The translations under genes were made by a program, and so were the position numbers. Positions 8,732 through 17,377 of a stretch of 64,000 nt of DNA are shown piece after piece. The stretch comes from Acidobacteriota bacterium. GTDB taxonomy: Bacteria > Acidobacteriota > Thermoanaerobaculia > Multivoradales > Multivoraceae. Numbering within the stretch: the stretch's first letter is position 1; each line of letters starts with the position of its first letter. The notes beneath the pieces were generated by a model. It saw nothing but the letters and a program-made list of their open reading frames with translations. It did not search any database and had not been told where the DNA came from. The DNA lies in assembly GCA_028877275.1 (NCBI GenBank), contig JAPPFP010000006.1, positions 496,001-560,000 on the forward strand, read 5' to 3'.

Positions 8732-9564
8732 TGGGCACGTCTGCGACCAGTTCGGGCCCACCCAGCGGTGTCTCATTGGTTCCACCGTGGGTTGATGATC
8801 CAGAGCACTATAAGCCAGTGGAGGACGAAGAGGCTAGCGAAGACGAGGGCGGGCGCGCAAGAGACGGGCCGACTAGAAAGCCCGTTCAACTTGCCAGGCC
8901 CTACCGGTTTCGAACTGCGAGAACGCACTTGGGGCGGTTCGGCAGCTCGGGAGATAGTGGGAGCTTGAGAAGCGGCTTGGGACACTACGCCAGAACCGGC
9001 TTAGGTGGTTCCGGTTGGGCCACACGCCGCCTTGCCGGGACGGCGAGAAAGGCGGGCAGGCTGTACAGCTCGTTGGATGCGCTGAGTCGCGGCACCGAGC
9101 CTCCCGCCTACCTTGATTCCGAAGGACTCGCCGGTCGTCCTGCGCGAGAGGCGGTTGACTTCATAGCTGACGCTCTAAGCCCAAGCGATGGGGCCCAAGA
9201 CTCCGAGGTCAGCCGAGACTCAATGTCGCGGGCGATGTGTGAGCTACTCCGGCGAGATCCAGATGTCGACCTTACTGCGTTGTCCGCCCAACAGATCGAA
9301 CTCGTCACGGAGCTGTTTGTGGCCGAGGACGTATGCCGGCGGGTCGAGCTGGACGTAGGCAAGGCAGTGTTTGAGGCGGCAGGAGATGCTGCAATGGCGA
9401 TTCGGCGGCTAGACGAAATGTACCGATACGTGAGCCAAGTCGTCGGACTGGCCTTTAGGGATCGTCTGTCGGAAGCTGGTAGGCCGACTCAGGAGGACGT
9501 AGTTCGTATTGCGGAAGCTGCAATCCGCCAGACGTTCTCGGTCTTCGAGTCGTACTTGTCATGA
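8731..9564 (+). CDS. qatB: QatB, defence-system protein of unknown function
   Basis: 277 residues, starting in a TGATG overlap with qatA. The N-terminal third is low in complexity and rich in Gly, Ser and Arg. The C-terminal half (about residues 140-277) is predicted helical and carries most of the conserved-looking character. No catalytic motif is visible to me. Assignment rests on position between the KAP ATPase and the QueC-like gene, as in all QatABCD loci. It may be an adaptor or a substrate of the QueC-like enzyme; that is inference. Confidence 0.8.
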   Translation: MGTSATSSGPPSGVSLVPPWVDDPEHYKPVEDEEASEDEGGRARDGPTRKPVQLARPYRFRTARTHLGRFGSSGDSGSLRSGLGHYARTGLGGSGWATRRLAGTARKAGRLYSSLDALSRGTEPPAYLDSEGLAGRPAREAVDFIADALSPSDGAQDSEVSRDSMSRAMCELLRRDPDVDLTALSAQQIELVTELFVAEDVCRRVELDVGKAVFEAAGDAAMAIRRLDEMYRYVSQVVGLAFRDRLSEAGRPTQEDVVRIAEAAIRQTFSVFESYLS

Positions 9565-10838
9565 AGGTCGTTTGCAAGCGCCAACCGCTCCCATTTGAGC
9601 CTGGTAGTGGAGTCTCGTTTTCTTTGTTCGAGACACCTCGTCACAAGAGAGTTGGACGAATCGGGGCCACTATGCGTGAGAGCATACGTCGGGCCGGCGT
9701 CCGTCCGAATGCTAGGGCATGGGACCTACTAACAGTTGCTTTGAGCGTGGCCGCGGCCGATCAGGCGTGTCCCCGGAAGAAGAGTCCAGACGGCTGGACC
9801 CGGGACATTCAGCTCGAAGTGGCGTTAGTGGATCCCGGGTTCTGGGTTGCGCGGAAGGCCAGTCTGGAATCCGCGCTTGGCTTCTTGACAGGTGATTTCT
9901 GGCGCCTCAGCTTCGCTGACGGCGGAGTGCGGCCGTTGCTTCACTCAAGGCGTAGGCGTCGACCGTTGGCTGGAGACTCCGTCTGCCTGCTCTCGGGGGG
10001 CGTGGATAGTCTGGTGGGCGGGATCGACAGCGTGTTTGCGAACAGGCGTCCCGTGTTCGTGAGTCAGGTGGCCCGGGGGGACAAAGAGCGGCAGCGGCGG
10101 TTTGCTGCTGCACTTAGCCCGAGCTTGGCACATCTCCAGCTTGGCCACGGCATTTGGGTGCCGGGCGTTGCCGAGAAATCCCAACGAGCAAGGTCCATCG
10201 TGTTTCTAGCGTACGGAGTGCTTGCCGCATCTAGTCTTGCCAGGCATCGCGAGGGTGAGGTGGTGGACCTTCTCGTTCCAGAGAATGGGTTTATCAGCCT
10301 CAATGTACCTCTGACGTCGCTACGCCTGGGAAGCCTCAGTACGCGTACGACACACCCTCTTTTCATGAGGAGAATCCAGGAGCTTTTCGATTCGTGTGAC
10401 CTACGGGTTCGGCTTCGGAATCCCTATCGGCTACAGACCAAGGGCGAGATGCTATCGGGATGCGCGGACCAGAAGCTTCTAGAGACTCTTGTCTTCGATG
10501 GCACGAGTTGCGGGCGGTTCGCCCGGTACAAGTACGCGCACTGCGGTCGTTGTGTCCCGTGCCTGGTTCGGAGGGCCGCCTTCTTGCATTGGGGAAAGGG
10601 AGACAAGACAACCTACCGGTTCTTGGATTTGTCGCTGCCCGACAAGGCCCATCGGGGCTTTGACGATGTCCGGTCAGCAGCGTATGCAGGACTTCAAGTA
10701 GAGCGGCTTGGTGTGGAGGCATGGGCGGGTAGTGCGGTTAGCAGTGTTTGGCTTCCCGAGACGGAGCCCTACATAGCGCTTCTGGAACGGGGTGTTGGTG
10801 AGTTGAGCACCTTCCTCAAGTCGGTGGGAGCGGCTTGA
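9561..10838 (+). CDS. qatC: QatC, QueC-like nucleotide-modifying enzyme of Qat defence
   Basis: 425 residues, overlapping qatB by 4 bp (ATGA). The PP-loop LSGGVDSLVGG near residue 143 is the ATP-pyrophosphatase signature of QueC (7-cyano-7-deazaguanine synthase). A C-x10-C-x2-C-x2-C cluster near residues 316-333 corresponds to the QueC zinc site. The protein is nearly twice the size of housekeeping QueC (about 230 residues), with an extra N-terminal domain of some 130 residues. No other queuosine or preQ0 gene is nearby, so a defence role with qatA, qatB and qatD is far more likely than tRNA modification. Related QueC-like proteins in other defence systems modify protein termini, which makes a non-nucleotide substrate possible. 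Confidence 0.9.
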   Translation: MKVVCKRQPLPFEPGSGVSFSLFETPRHKRVGRIGATMRESIRRAGVRPNARAWDLLTVALSVAAADQACPRKKSPDGWTRDIQLEVALVDPGFWVARKASLESALGFLTGDFWRLSFADGGVRPLLHSRRRRRPLAGDSVCLLSGGVDSLVGGIDSVFANRRPVFVSQVARGDKERQRRFAAALSPSLAHLQLGHGIWVPGVAEKSQRARSIVFLAYGVLAASSLARHREGEVVDLLVPENGFISLNVPLTSLRLGSLSTRTTHPLFMRRIQELFDSCDLRVRLRNPYRLQTKGEMLSGCADQKLLETLVFDGTSCGRFARYKYAHCGRCVPCLVRRAAFLHWGKGDKTTYRFLDLSLPDKAHRGFDDVRSAAYAGLQVERLGVEAWAGSAVSSVWLPETEPYIALLERGVGELSTFLKSVGAA

Positions 10839-11572
10839 TCGACTTTCACTGCCATGTCGATCTCTACGATCGTCCGAAGGCGGTGTTGCGTGAAGCGGTG
10901 CGGCGGCGATGCTGGTTGCTTGCCGTCACGACGACGCCGGTCGCGTGGAAGGGTACGTGCGAGCTAGTTAGTAGTGCATCCCGCGTGAGAGTGGCCGCGG
11001 GCCTGCATCCGGAGCTTGTGGCGACACGGTACCGAGAGCTGGAGCTGCTTTGCAGCCTTTGTGAACGGACGAAGTACGTGGGCGAGGTTGGTCTTGATGG
11101 TTCGAAGCGGCACTCTTCCTCCATGAGGAGGCAGCGGGAGGTTTTCGACGGGGTGCTAAGCGCGTGCTCTGCGCTTGGAGGTCGTGTTCTGAGTATCCAC
11201 TCAAGGGGCGCAGTTTCGCTCGTACTAGATCACCTTGCATCGCATAGGGATGCAGGAACACCAGTGCTCCACTGGTTCTCGGGTACCGTAGAGGAACTCT
11301 GGAGAGCCCGCCGCGCTGGTTGTTGGTTTAGCGTAGGACCCGCCATGCTTAGGGGAGAAAAGGGAAGACGTTTGGTGGCGGCCATGCCACCGGATCGGGT
11401 TTTGACGGAAACGGATGGGCCACTTGCCCGGGGTCCGGGGCGAGTGCCCCTCTTTCCGTGGGATGTGCAAGAAGCGGAGCGCACGATTGCCGGGCTGTGG
11501 GGGACTTCGGTGGCTGCCGTGAGACGGCAGCTGCTGGCAAATCTCCGTCGGTTGGCCACCGCTAGAGGATGA
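10835..11572 (+). CDS. qatD: QatD, TatD-family metal-dependent nuclease
   Basis: 245 residues, using a TTG start that overlaps the qatC stop (TTGA). The start is supported because the protein then begins IDFHCHVDLYDRP, the classic TatD opening with the H-x-H metal ligands. Further ligands are visible: Glu in GEVGLDG (about residue 75), His in SIHSRGA (about residue 123), His in VLHWFSG (about 146) and Asp in TETDGP (about 195). TatD enzymes are Mg-dependent DNases. As the last gene of QatABCD it is presumed to supply nuclease activity against phage DNA or a Qat product. The AT-richer island ends with this gene. Confidence 0.9.
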   Translation: MIDFHCHVDLYDRPKAVLREAVRRRCWLLAVTTTPVAWKGTCELVSSASRVRVAAGLHPELVATRYRELELLCSLCERTKYVGEVGLDGSKRHSSSMRRQREVFDGVLSACSALGGRVLSIHSRGAVSLVLDHLASHRDAGTPVLHWFSGTVEELWRARRAGCWFSVGPAMLRGEKGRRLVAAMPPDRVLTETDGPLARGPGRVPLFPWDVQEAERTIAGLWGTSVAAVRRQLLANLRRLATARG

Positions 11573-11647
11573 GTTTCGGATGCGCCTGCGAGGAGCTTTG
11601 GGGGCTCGATGGAGGTCGGGGCGCAGGGTACTGAAGGAGGAGGAACG

Positions 11648-13207
11648 ATGAGGTGGTATCGGCTGAGGGCTCTAGCGTCGGTGCTCACCTTCGTTCCTGT
11701 CGTGGCTGGGTGCGAGGCGAATCCGGAGGCTGAGGAGTCGGCGCCGCCTCCGCCCAACGTCATCGTCATCCTCGCCGACGACCTCGGCTACGGCGACATC
11801 GGCGCCAACGGATCGACGGTCATCTCGACACCGCACATCGACGAACTGGCGGCGAACGGGGTCCGGCTGACCGACGGCTACGTTTCGGCGGCGGTCTGCA
11901 GTCCGATGCGGGCGGGCCTCTATACCGGTCGCTACCAGAACCGGTTCGGCTACGAGTACAACCCGACCGCGAACTACGTGCGGAACGCCGACGCCGAGCT
12001 GGGACTGCCGGAAGACGAGACGACGCTCGGCGACATGATGCGCGAGGCCGGCTACGCGACCGGCCTGGTGGGGAAGTGGCACCTGGGCTTCCGCGAGCAG
12101 TACCACCCGCTGAAGCGCGGCTTCGACGAGTTCTTCGGCCATCTGGGCGGCGGGACGAGCTACCTCGACCCCAACGACCCGGACGGCCATAGCTGGCCGC
12201 GGAGGCAGCCCGTTGCGACCGAGCCGAACGAGATCACTCCGGCGCCGGTCACCGGCGACCGCGGCGACGGTCCGCGCGCGATCCTGGACGGCTACGAGGT
12301 TGTCGAGGTCGACGAGTACCTGACCGACGTCTTCGCGGACCGCGCCGTCTCATTCATCGAGCGCCACGCGGGCGAGCCCTTCTTCCTGATGCTGGCGCCC
12401 AACGCGCCTCACACGCCGATTCAGGCCACGAGCCAGTACGTGGACCGCTACGCGCACATCGAGGAAGAGGGGGCGCGCATCTACGCTGCCATGGTCTCGT
12501 CGGTCGACGACATGGTCGGCCGCGTCACGGCGACGCTCCGCGAGCATGGGCTCGAAGAGAACACGCTCGTCGTCTTCGTTTCCGACAACGGCTGCATCAA
12601 CTACATGCCGGCGGTGATCTGCACGAACTCCCCGCTCTCCGGCGGCAAGCGCTATCACCTGGACGGCGGCATCCGGGTGCCGTACCTGGTCAAGTGGCCG
12701 GCGGGCCTGCCCCAGGGCGAGGTCTACAGCCGGCCTGCGAGCGTCCTTGACCTGCACGCGACGTTCGCCGCGGCGGCCGGGTCGGACGCGGGTACCGAGG
12801 ACAGCGTGAACCTCCTGCCGTACCTGCGCGGCGAGGTCGAAGGGGCGCCGCACGAGTACCTCTACTGGCGGTCCCTGCCCAACGCGGCCGTCCGCTCGGG
12901 CAAGTGGAAGCTGTGGCGGGTCGACCTGACCGATCAGGTTCCGGCGTCCGTGCTCAGCCGCGGCGGCCGCCTACTGCCCGAAGAGGACTACCCGCCGGTG
13001 TCGGCCCACGGCCAGATCACCGTGCTCCACGACCTCGAGGCGGACATCGGCGAGCTGGTGAACGTGGCCGACCAGCACCCGGAAGTCGTCGAACGGCTCG
13101 GAGCGGCGCTGGCGGCCTGGGAAGCGCAACTCGCGGAACCAATGTGGATCAGCAAGCGGTCGACGCTCGCCGAACTGCATGGCAAGGCGATCCAGCTCTA
13201 CTTCTGA
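11648..13207 (+). CDS. sulfatase, lipoprotein
   Basis: 519 residues from the ATG at 11648, which has a strong GGAGGAGGAA site; an in-frame start at 11609 would place the signal peptide internally. The signal peptide ends in the lipobox VVAGC, so the protein is a lipoprotein. NVIVILADDLGYGDIG supplies the first metal-binding Asp pair. The formylglycine position is Cys in CSPMR near residue 83 (C-x-P-x-R). GKWHLG and the downstream SDNG motif are also present. This is a type I sulfatase cutting sulfate esters, perhaps of polysaccharides. The Ser usual at position 4 of the motif is Met here, which still fits C-x-P-x-R. Confidence 0.92.
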   Translation: MRWYRLRALASVLTFVPVVAGCEANPEAEESAPPPPNVIVILADDLGYGDIGANGSTVISTPHIDELAANGVRLTDGYVSAAVCSPMRAGLYTGRYQNRFGYEYNPTANYVRNADAELGLPEDETTLGDMMREAGYATGLVGKWHLGFREQYHPLKRGFDEFFGHLGGGTSYLDPNDPDGHSWPRRQPVATEPNEITPAPVTGDRGDGPRAILDGYEVVEVDEYLTDVFADRAVSFIERHAGEPFFLMLAPNAPHTPIQATSQYVDRYAHIEEEGARIYAAMVSSVDDMVGRVTATLREHGLEENTLVVFVSDNGCINYMPAVICTNSPLSGGKRYHLDGGIRVPYLVKWPAGLPQGEVYSRPASVLDLHATFAAAAGSDAGTEDSVNLLPYLRGEVEGAPHEYLYWRSLPNAAVRSGKWKLWRVDLTDQVPASVLSRGGRLLPEEDYPPVSAHGQITVLHDLEADIGELVNVADQHPEVVERLGAALAAWEAQLAEPMWISKRSTLAELHGKAIQLYF

Positions 13208-13221
13208 AGATGAGGTCACCA

Positions 13222-14349
13222 ATGAGCACAGCGTCTCCTGCACTCCATCCGCCCGAACTGTCGGCGGAGCAGAAACGGCGGTTCTATCGCGACGGCTTCA
13301 TCGTGCTGAAGAACGCCGTGGAGCCGGAGTTGACCTACCGGGCGAAGCGGCGGATCAACGTCATCGCGGGGCGTCCCGGCCGGTTGTTCGACTACTACGG
13401 CGAGCTGTCCGGGTCGCCGGAGTTTCCGGCTCTCGTCAATGAGTCCTGCCTGGGCGAGATCCTGCGCAACACGATGGGACCATACGACCCGCCGCAGCGG
13501 GCGATGCCGATGGTGCTCTATCCGAGCGATCCGTCGTCCGAGATCGGCCACCACGGCCTGCCGGACAACCAGCTTCCGAACTACGGCTTCTTCCCGCATC
13601 TCGACGGGCTGTGGACTGGTGCGATCCCGCAGTCGCAGGGCGAGGTCGACGACTGGAGCGCGCCGCGCACGGAGCACTTCGGCGCCGGCGACGCGACAGT
13701 CATCGGCCGCAACATGACGCCACTGTTCCAGGATCCGGACTGCCGCCTGTCGATCGGCAGCTTCACCGCCTTCGTCGGCGTCGCGCTCAACGACCAGACC
13801 GAGTTCGGGCGGGGCAACCTGGCGGTGCTCCGCGGCGCCCACCATGCGGTCCAGGCGTTCTTCCGCTGGCAGCGGCAGCAGGGCGGTCCGATCGGCCCGG
13901 AAGGTCCGGGTTGGCCGCGCCTGGTGCCGATGGGTGAGGACGGCGTGGGCATGAACTACCTGCCGCAGGCGGTACGCGACCAGTACAGAGAGGGCGCCGA
14001 GTACACGCCGGACGGGGCGATGTGGCCGCAACCGACGCCGGTGCTCCTGGACGAGGGCGACGCCGTGCTCACCGTCCACGCGATTCCGCACTGCGGCACC
14101 CGGAACTACGAGGGCGCCGAGCCCCGGATGAACGTCTACTTCCGACTCCGGCGGGAGCGGCCCGGCGGTGCGCCCGTGCTCGGCGACAGCGATCACCCCG
14201 ATCGCGGCTGGAAAGGGAGCTTCCTCGACTATCCGCAAGGGTATGACCCGTGGCAGGTGGCGATCGACGCGCTCTGCGACCACTGGAGCGAATGGGACGG
14301 GATGGCGGATATCGTCGCCGACGAGCGCGCCGCCAAGTCAAAGAACTGA
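13222..14349 (+). CDS. phytanoyl-CoA dioxygenase (PhyH)-like Fe/2-oxoglutarate enzyme
   Basis: 375 residues from the ATG at 13222, with GAGG six bases upstream and 14 bases after the sulfatase stop. The N-terminal FYRDGFIVLKNAV is the usual PhyH opening. The iron facial triad appears as H-x-D in FFPHLDG (about residue 125) and a distal His in HAIPHCGTRNY (about residue 290), followed by an Arg in the 2-oxoglutarate position. Family members hydroxylate lipids, CoA thioesters or small metabolites. Co-directional placement with the sulfatase and the downstream amidohydrolase suggests one operon; the substrate is unknown. Confidence 0.87.
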   Translation: MSTASPALHPPELSAEQKRRFYRDGFIVLKNAVEPELTYRAKRRINVIAGRPGRLFDYYGELSGSPEFPALVNESCLGEILRNTMGPYDPPQRAMPMVLYPSDPSSEIGHHGLPDNQLPNYGFFPHLDGLWTGAIPQSQGEVDDWSAPRTEHFGAGDATVIGRNMTPLFQDPDCRLSIGSFTAFVGVALNDQTEFGRGNLAVLRGAHHAVQAFFRWQRQQGGPIGPEGPGWPRLVPMGEDGVGMNYLPQAVRDQYREGAEYTPDGAMWPQPTPVLLDEGDAVLTVHAIPHCGTRNYEGAEPRMNVYFRLRRERPGGAPVLGDSDHPDRGWKGSFLDYPQGYDPWQVAIDALCDHWSEWDGMADIVADERAAKSKN

Positions 14350-14371
14350 GACCCTGACAAGAGGACAGATC

Positions 14372-16123
14372 ATGCACGACATCGCCATTCGCAACGGTCG
14401 CATCATCGACGGCACCGGCGCCCCGGAGTTCCAGGGCGACATCGCCATCGACGGCGCTGTGATCACCAGCGTCAACGGGGGCGTGGGCAACGCGCGCCGC
14501 GAGATCGACGCCGAAGGCAAGCTGGTCGTCCCCGGCTGGATCGACATTCACACCCATTTCGACGCCCAGGTGTCCTGGGACCCCTACCTGACGCCGTCCT
14601 GCTGGAACGGCGTGACGACGATCGTCATGGGCAACTGCGGCGTCGGCTTCGCGCCAGTCAAGCCGAAGGATCGCGACTGGCTGCTCGACCTGATGGACGC
14701 GGTCGAGGACATCCCGGCGATCGCCATGTCGGCGGGCATGGAGTGGAAGTGGGAGACCTTCCCCGAGTACCTCGACGCGATCGACGACAAACCGCGGATC
14801 ATGGACGTGATCACGCAGGTGCCCCATTGCGCGCTCCGCACCTACGTCATGGGGGAGCGAGGCGCCGAGGACATCCAGCCGACGGATGACGAACTGGCCC
14901 AGATGGAGCGTCTCGTGCGGGAGAGCATCCGGGCGGGCGCCTTCGGCGTCTCCTCGAACCGGCTGCTGGCGCACCGCACGAAGGAAGGGGAGATGGTCCC
15001 GGGCACCTTCGCTCGCTATCCGGAGCTCGAGGCGATCGCGAACGGCATGAGCGAGGCCGGCGGCGGCGTGTTCCAGTTCGTCGGCCCGTTCGAGCGTGAG
15101 TGGTTGCTCGGCCTCGGCCGCAAGGACGGGATCACGGTGACCTATCTCTCCGGCGAGGCGGCGCAGGAAGGGCTGACCGCGCTTGAGGCGCGTCGGTACA
15201 AGGGCATCCGGGTGTTTCCGCAAATCCGTGGCCGCGGCACGACGGTGCTGATGAACCTGGAGGGCTCGCTTCATCCCTACGTCCTGAACTACGCCTACCG
15301 AGAGCTCGTCGGCGACCTGCCCATGCCGCAGCGGCTCGAGCGCATGCGCGACCCCGAGGTGCGCGCGAAGATCCTCGCCAGCGACTGGGACATGACGAAC
15401 GACGCCCGGCGCAACAGCCCCGAGGACGTGGATCACCCGTTCCTGGTCGACGCGACGCCGGGCAGCCTGCTGCCGGGCCTCCTGGAGTTGATGCACTCGC
15501 AGCCGGAGGCGGTCTACGTGCTCGGCGATCCACCGAACTATGAGCCGGATCAGGAGGCGAGCGTCGCGGCACATGCCAGGCGCAACGGCCTGACGGGACC
15601 GGAGGCGTTCTACGACCTGCTGACCGAGGGGGACGGGCGCACGTTGCTGCTGTTCTACCTCGACGGCTACTCGAAGCGAAACTTCGACTACATGGCGGGT
15701 CTGATGCGTCATCCGCTGACCTGCAACGGGTTGAGCGACGCCGGCGCCCATGTCGGCGCGGTCAGCGACGCGCACATGCCGACCTGGAACCTGTCCTTCT
15801 GGGGACGCGACCGCAGCCGCGGCGACCGGATCGAGCTGGAGACGATCGTCCACAAGCAGACCGGCGCCAACGCGGCCCTGTACGGGCTGTCCGACCGCGG
15901 CGTTCTGGAACCGGGCAAGCGCGCCGACGTCAGCGTGATCGACTTCGAGCGCCTGTCGTCCGAGGCCCCGTACCTCGTCTACGACCTGCCCGAGAACGCG
16001 AAGCGCTACATGCAACGCCCGCAGGGCTACGACGCGACGATCTGCGCCGGCGAAGTCGTCCTGGAGGACGACGAGGTCACCGGCGCCCTGCCGGGGCGGT
16101 TGGTGCGAAGCCGGCCGGCGTAG
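14372..16123 (+). CDS. D-aminoacylase / N-acyl-D-amino-acid amidohydrolase-like
   Basis: 583 residues from the ATG at 14372, preceded by AAGAGGA. The amidohydrolase-superfamily features are clear: N-terminal beta-sandwich strand (IRNGRIIDGTGAPEFQGD), metal motif H-x-H in GWIDIHTHFD (about residue 60), NCGVGFAP, which holds the metal-bridging Cys typical of D-aminoacylases, and the catalytic Asp in LSDAGAHVG (about residue 455). The C-terminal GKRADVSVID returns to the sandwich domain. No signal peptide is visible, so it should be cytoplasmic. It belongs to the amidohydrolase-3 group (N-acyl-D-Glu/D-Asp deacylase-like); the exact substrate cannot be read. Confidence 0.9.
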   Translation: MHDIAIRNGRIIDGTGAPEFQGDIAIDGAVITSVNGGVGNARREIDAEGKLVVPGWIDIHTHFDAQVSWDPYLTPSCWNGVTTIVMGNCGVGFAPVKPKDRDWLLDLMDAVEDIPAIAMSAGMEWKWETFPEYLDAIDDKPRIMDVITQVPHCALRTYVMGERGAEDIQPTDDELAQMERLVRESIRAGAFGVSSNRLLAHRTKEGEMVPGTFARYPELEAIANGMSEAGGGVFQFVGPFEREWLLGLGRKDGITVTYLSGEAAQEGLTALEARRYKGIRVFPQIRGRGTTVLMNLEGSLHPYVLNYAYRELVGDLPMPQRLERMRDPEVRAKILASDWDMTNDARRNSPEDVDHPFLVDATPGSLLPGLLELMHSQPEAVYVLGDPPNYEPDQEASVAAHARRNGLTGPEAFYDLLTEGDGRTLLLFYLDGYSKRNFDYMAGLMRHPLTCNGLSDAGAHVGAVSDAHMPTWNLSFWGRDRSRGDRIELETIVHKQTGANAALYGLSDRGVLEPGKRADVSVIDFERLSSEAPYLVYDLPENAKRYMQRPQGYDATICAGEVVLEDDEVTGALPGRLVRSRPA

Positions 16124-16153
16124 CCGCGTCGCAGAACCGGATCCGCTACACCC

Positions 16154-16331
16154 GCCTGGGCTGGGTCCGCTGGGGAGGGGCCCAGGGGACGCTCGCGCTC
16201 CCTGAGTAGAGGGAAGGTTGGCGCTCGCTGCGGTCGGCTGCGCTCCGGTTGGTCGTCGGACGTTGAGGCGGCGCCGGCCGTCGCTTGCCGACAGCCTCCC
16301 TGGGACCCTCCCCAGCGGACCCGACCCAGGC
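16154..16331. repeat. 34-bp imperfect inverted repeat pair, MITE-like or bidirectional terminator
   Basis: Arms at 16154-16187 and 16298-16331 are reverse complements at 31 of 34 positions and enclose about 110 GC-rich bases with no gene. The element fills the gap between two convergent genes (stops at 16123 and 16354). It may be a non-autonomous mobile element, a REP-type doublet, or a large bidirectional terminator. I see no target-site duplication, and no second copy in this window. Confidence 0.6.
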
Positions 16332-16353
16332 TGGACGTCGTCGCCGACTCGAG

Positions 16354-17259
16354 CTACGGCTTGGGCGTGTACTTCTCACCAGCCTCGACGGAGACGGGGA
16401 GCCGGTTGCGCGGCGTGGCCAGGGGGCAAGTGGCGAACTCGGTGAAGACACAGGGTGGGTTGTAGGCCTTGTTGAAGTCCAGGATCGTGGTGCCATCTTC
16501 TCCGGGAAGATCGGCGGCCAGGTAGCGGCCGGCGGGGTAGGTCGTGTCGCCGGTCGTTGCGTCGGCGAAGACGATCATGAAGTCGTCGTCGGATCGGTAG
16601 GCCTCCAGCGAGAGCGATTGTCCCTGGGCCTCGAACTCCAGGGTGCCCGGGACGGTCGGCTCCCAGCCGAGACCTTCGACGACGGTCGGTACCCGGATCG
16701 TCCGAGGTTCCGGGTAGGGCTGGAAGCGGGCCTCGAGGCGCCAGCTCGGGTCGGCGGGGTAGGACTCGATGCCGGCGAATGCCGCAACGGCGGGATGGTC
16801 GTAGTCGCGCAGGCGCACTCCGAGCCGATCCATGCGGCGGATCACGGTCCAGGCCAGGGGGCCGGAGGTGAGCAGGGTGGCCTCTTTCTCCTGATCGTCG
16901 GCGAGGAGGATCTCGGTGACGCGTGATTCACCCAGGATGACATCGACTCCCGGTTCGGCCTTGAAGGTGACTGTGCCGTCCTTGACCAGGAAGACTCCGA
17001 GCTTCGGCGGCGCCGAGTCTTCGGGCGCTACGAGGTCGTTGTCGGCCGCGGCGCCGAAGCTGTTGGGGCCTTCTTCTAGCCAGAAGAGGCCCACCAGGTT
17101 CAACCAGCCCTCCGGGCCCTTGAGCGTCGCCACGCGCTGGCTACGCCACTCCGCCAGCGCGTGCTCGTAGCTGGTCTGCGCCGAGCTCTGTGTAGTGGCC
17201 GTCAGGGCGAAGATCGCCGCGACGACGAACGCGGATCGGACGATTCGATGCGTCTCCAC
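16354..17259 (-). CDS. DUF1684 domain protein, secreted
   Basis: 301 residues from the GTG at 17259, preceded on the minus strand by a GGGGGG-rich ribosome site; an ATG 30 codons upstream would leave the signal peptide internal. A signal peptide covers about residues 8-27. The mature part has the DUF1684 pattern: WRSQRVATLKGPEGWLNLVGLFWLEEG at the start, then the D-NKAYNPPC and CPLATPRNRLP motifs near the C-terminus. The biochemical role of DUF1684 is not established. Family members are small beta-rich secreted proteins found widely in Bacteroidetes, Acidobacteria and actinobacteria. Confidence 0.85.
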   Translation of the reverse strand: METHRIVRSAFVVAAIFALTATTQSSAQTSYEHALAEWRSQRVATLKGPEGWLNLVGLFWLEEGPNSFGAAADNDLVAPEDSAPPKLGVFLVKDGTVTFKAEPGVDVILGESRVTEILLADDQEKEATLLTSGPLAWTVIRRMDRLGVRLRDYDHPAVAAFAGIESYPADPSWRLEARFQPYPEPRTIRVPTVVEGLGWEPTVPGTLEFEAQGQSLSLEAYRSDDDFMIVFADATTGDTTYPAGRYLAADLPGEDGTTILDFNKAYNPPCVFTEFATCPLATPRNRLPVSVEAGEKYTPKP

Positions 17260-17318
17260 GATCCCCCCTTTCGGCAGGCATCCTATGGCCAGGCCCGGCC
17301 GGTGGCTTCCGCTAACGC

Positions 17319-17327
17319 TGTTACACT
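17319..17327 (+). promoter_or_regulatory. possible extended -10 element before the DUF1592 gene
   Basis: TGTTACACT matches the extended -10 pattern TGnTAnnnT and sits 51 bases before the ATG at 17378, in the divergent gap with the DUF1684 gene. No good -35 hexamer lies 17 bases upstream. A similar string (TGTTACTCT) occurs at 1532-1540 in another divergent gap. Confidence 0.25.
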
Positions 17328-17377
17328 GGCGCTCGTCACGTCGTAGCAAGAACTGGTCTTCAGCCCGGGAGTTGGAG

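Noticed and set aside
9561..10838. QueC-like gene as part of queuosine biosynthesis
   Set aside because: No queD, queE, queF or tgt is nearby, the protein is much longer than housekeeping QueC, and it is locked in the qatABCD order.
14069..16015. 648-codon open frame on the minus strand
   Set aside because: It lies opposite the amidohydrolase and PhyH genes, has a composition typical of an antisense shadow in GC-rich DNA and shows no domain motif.
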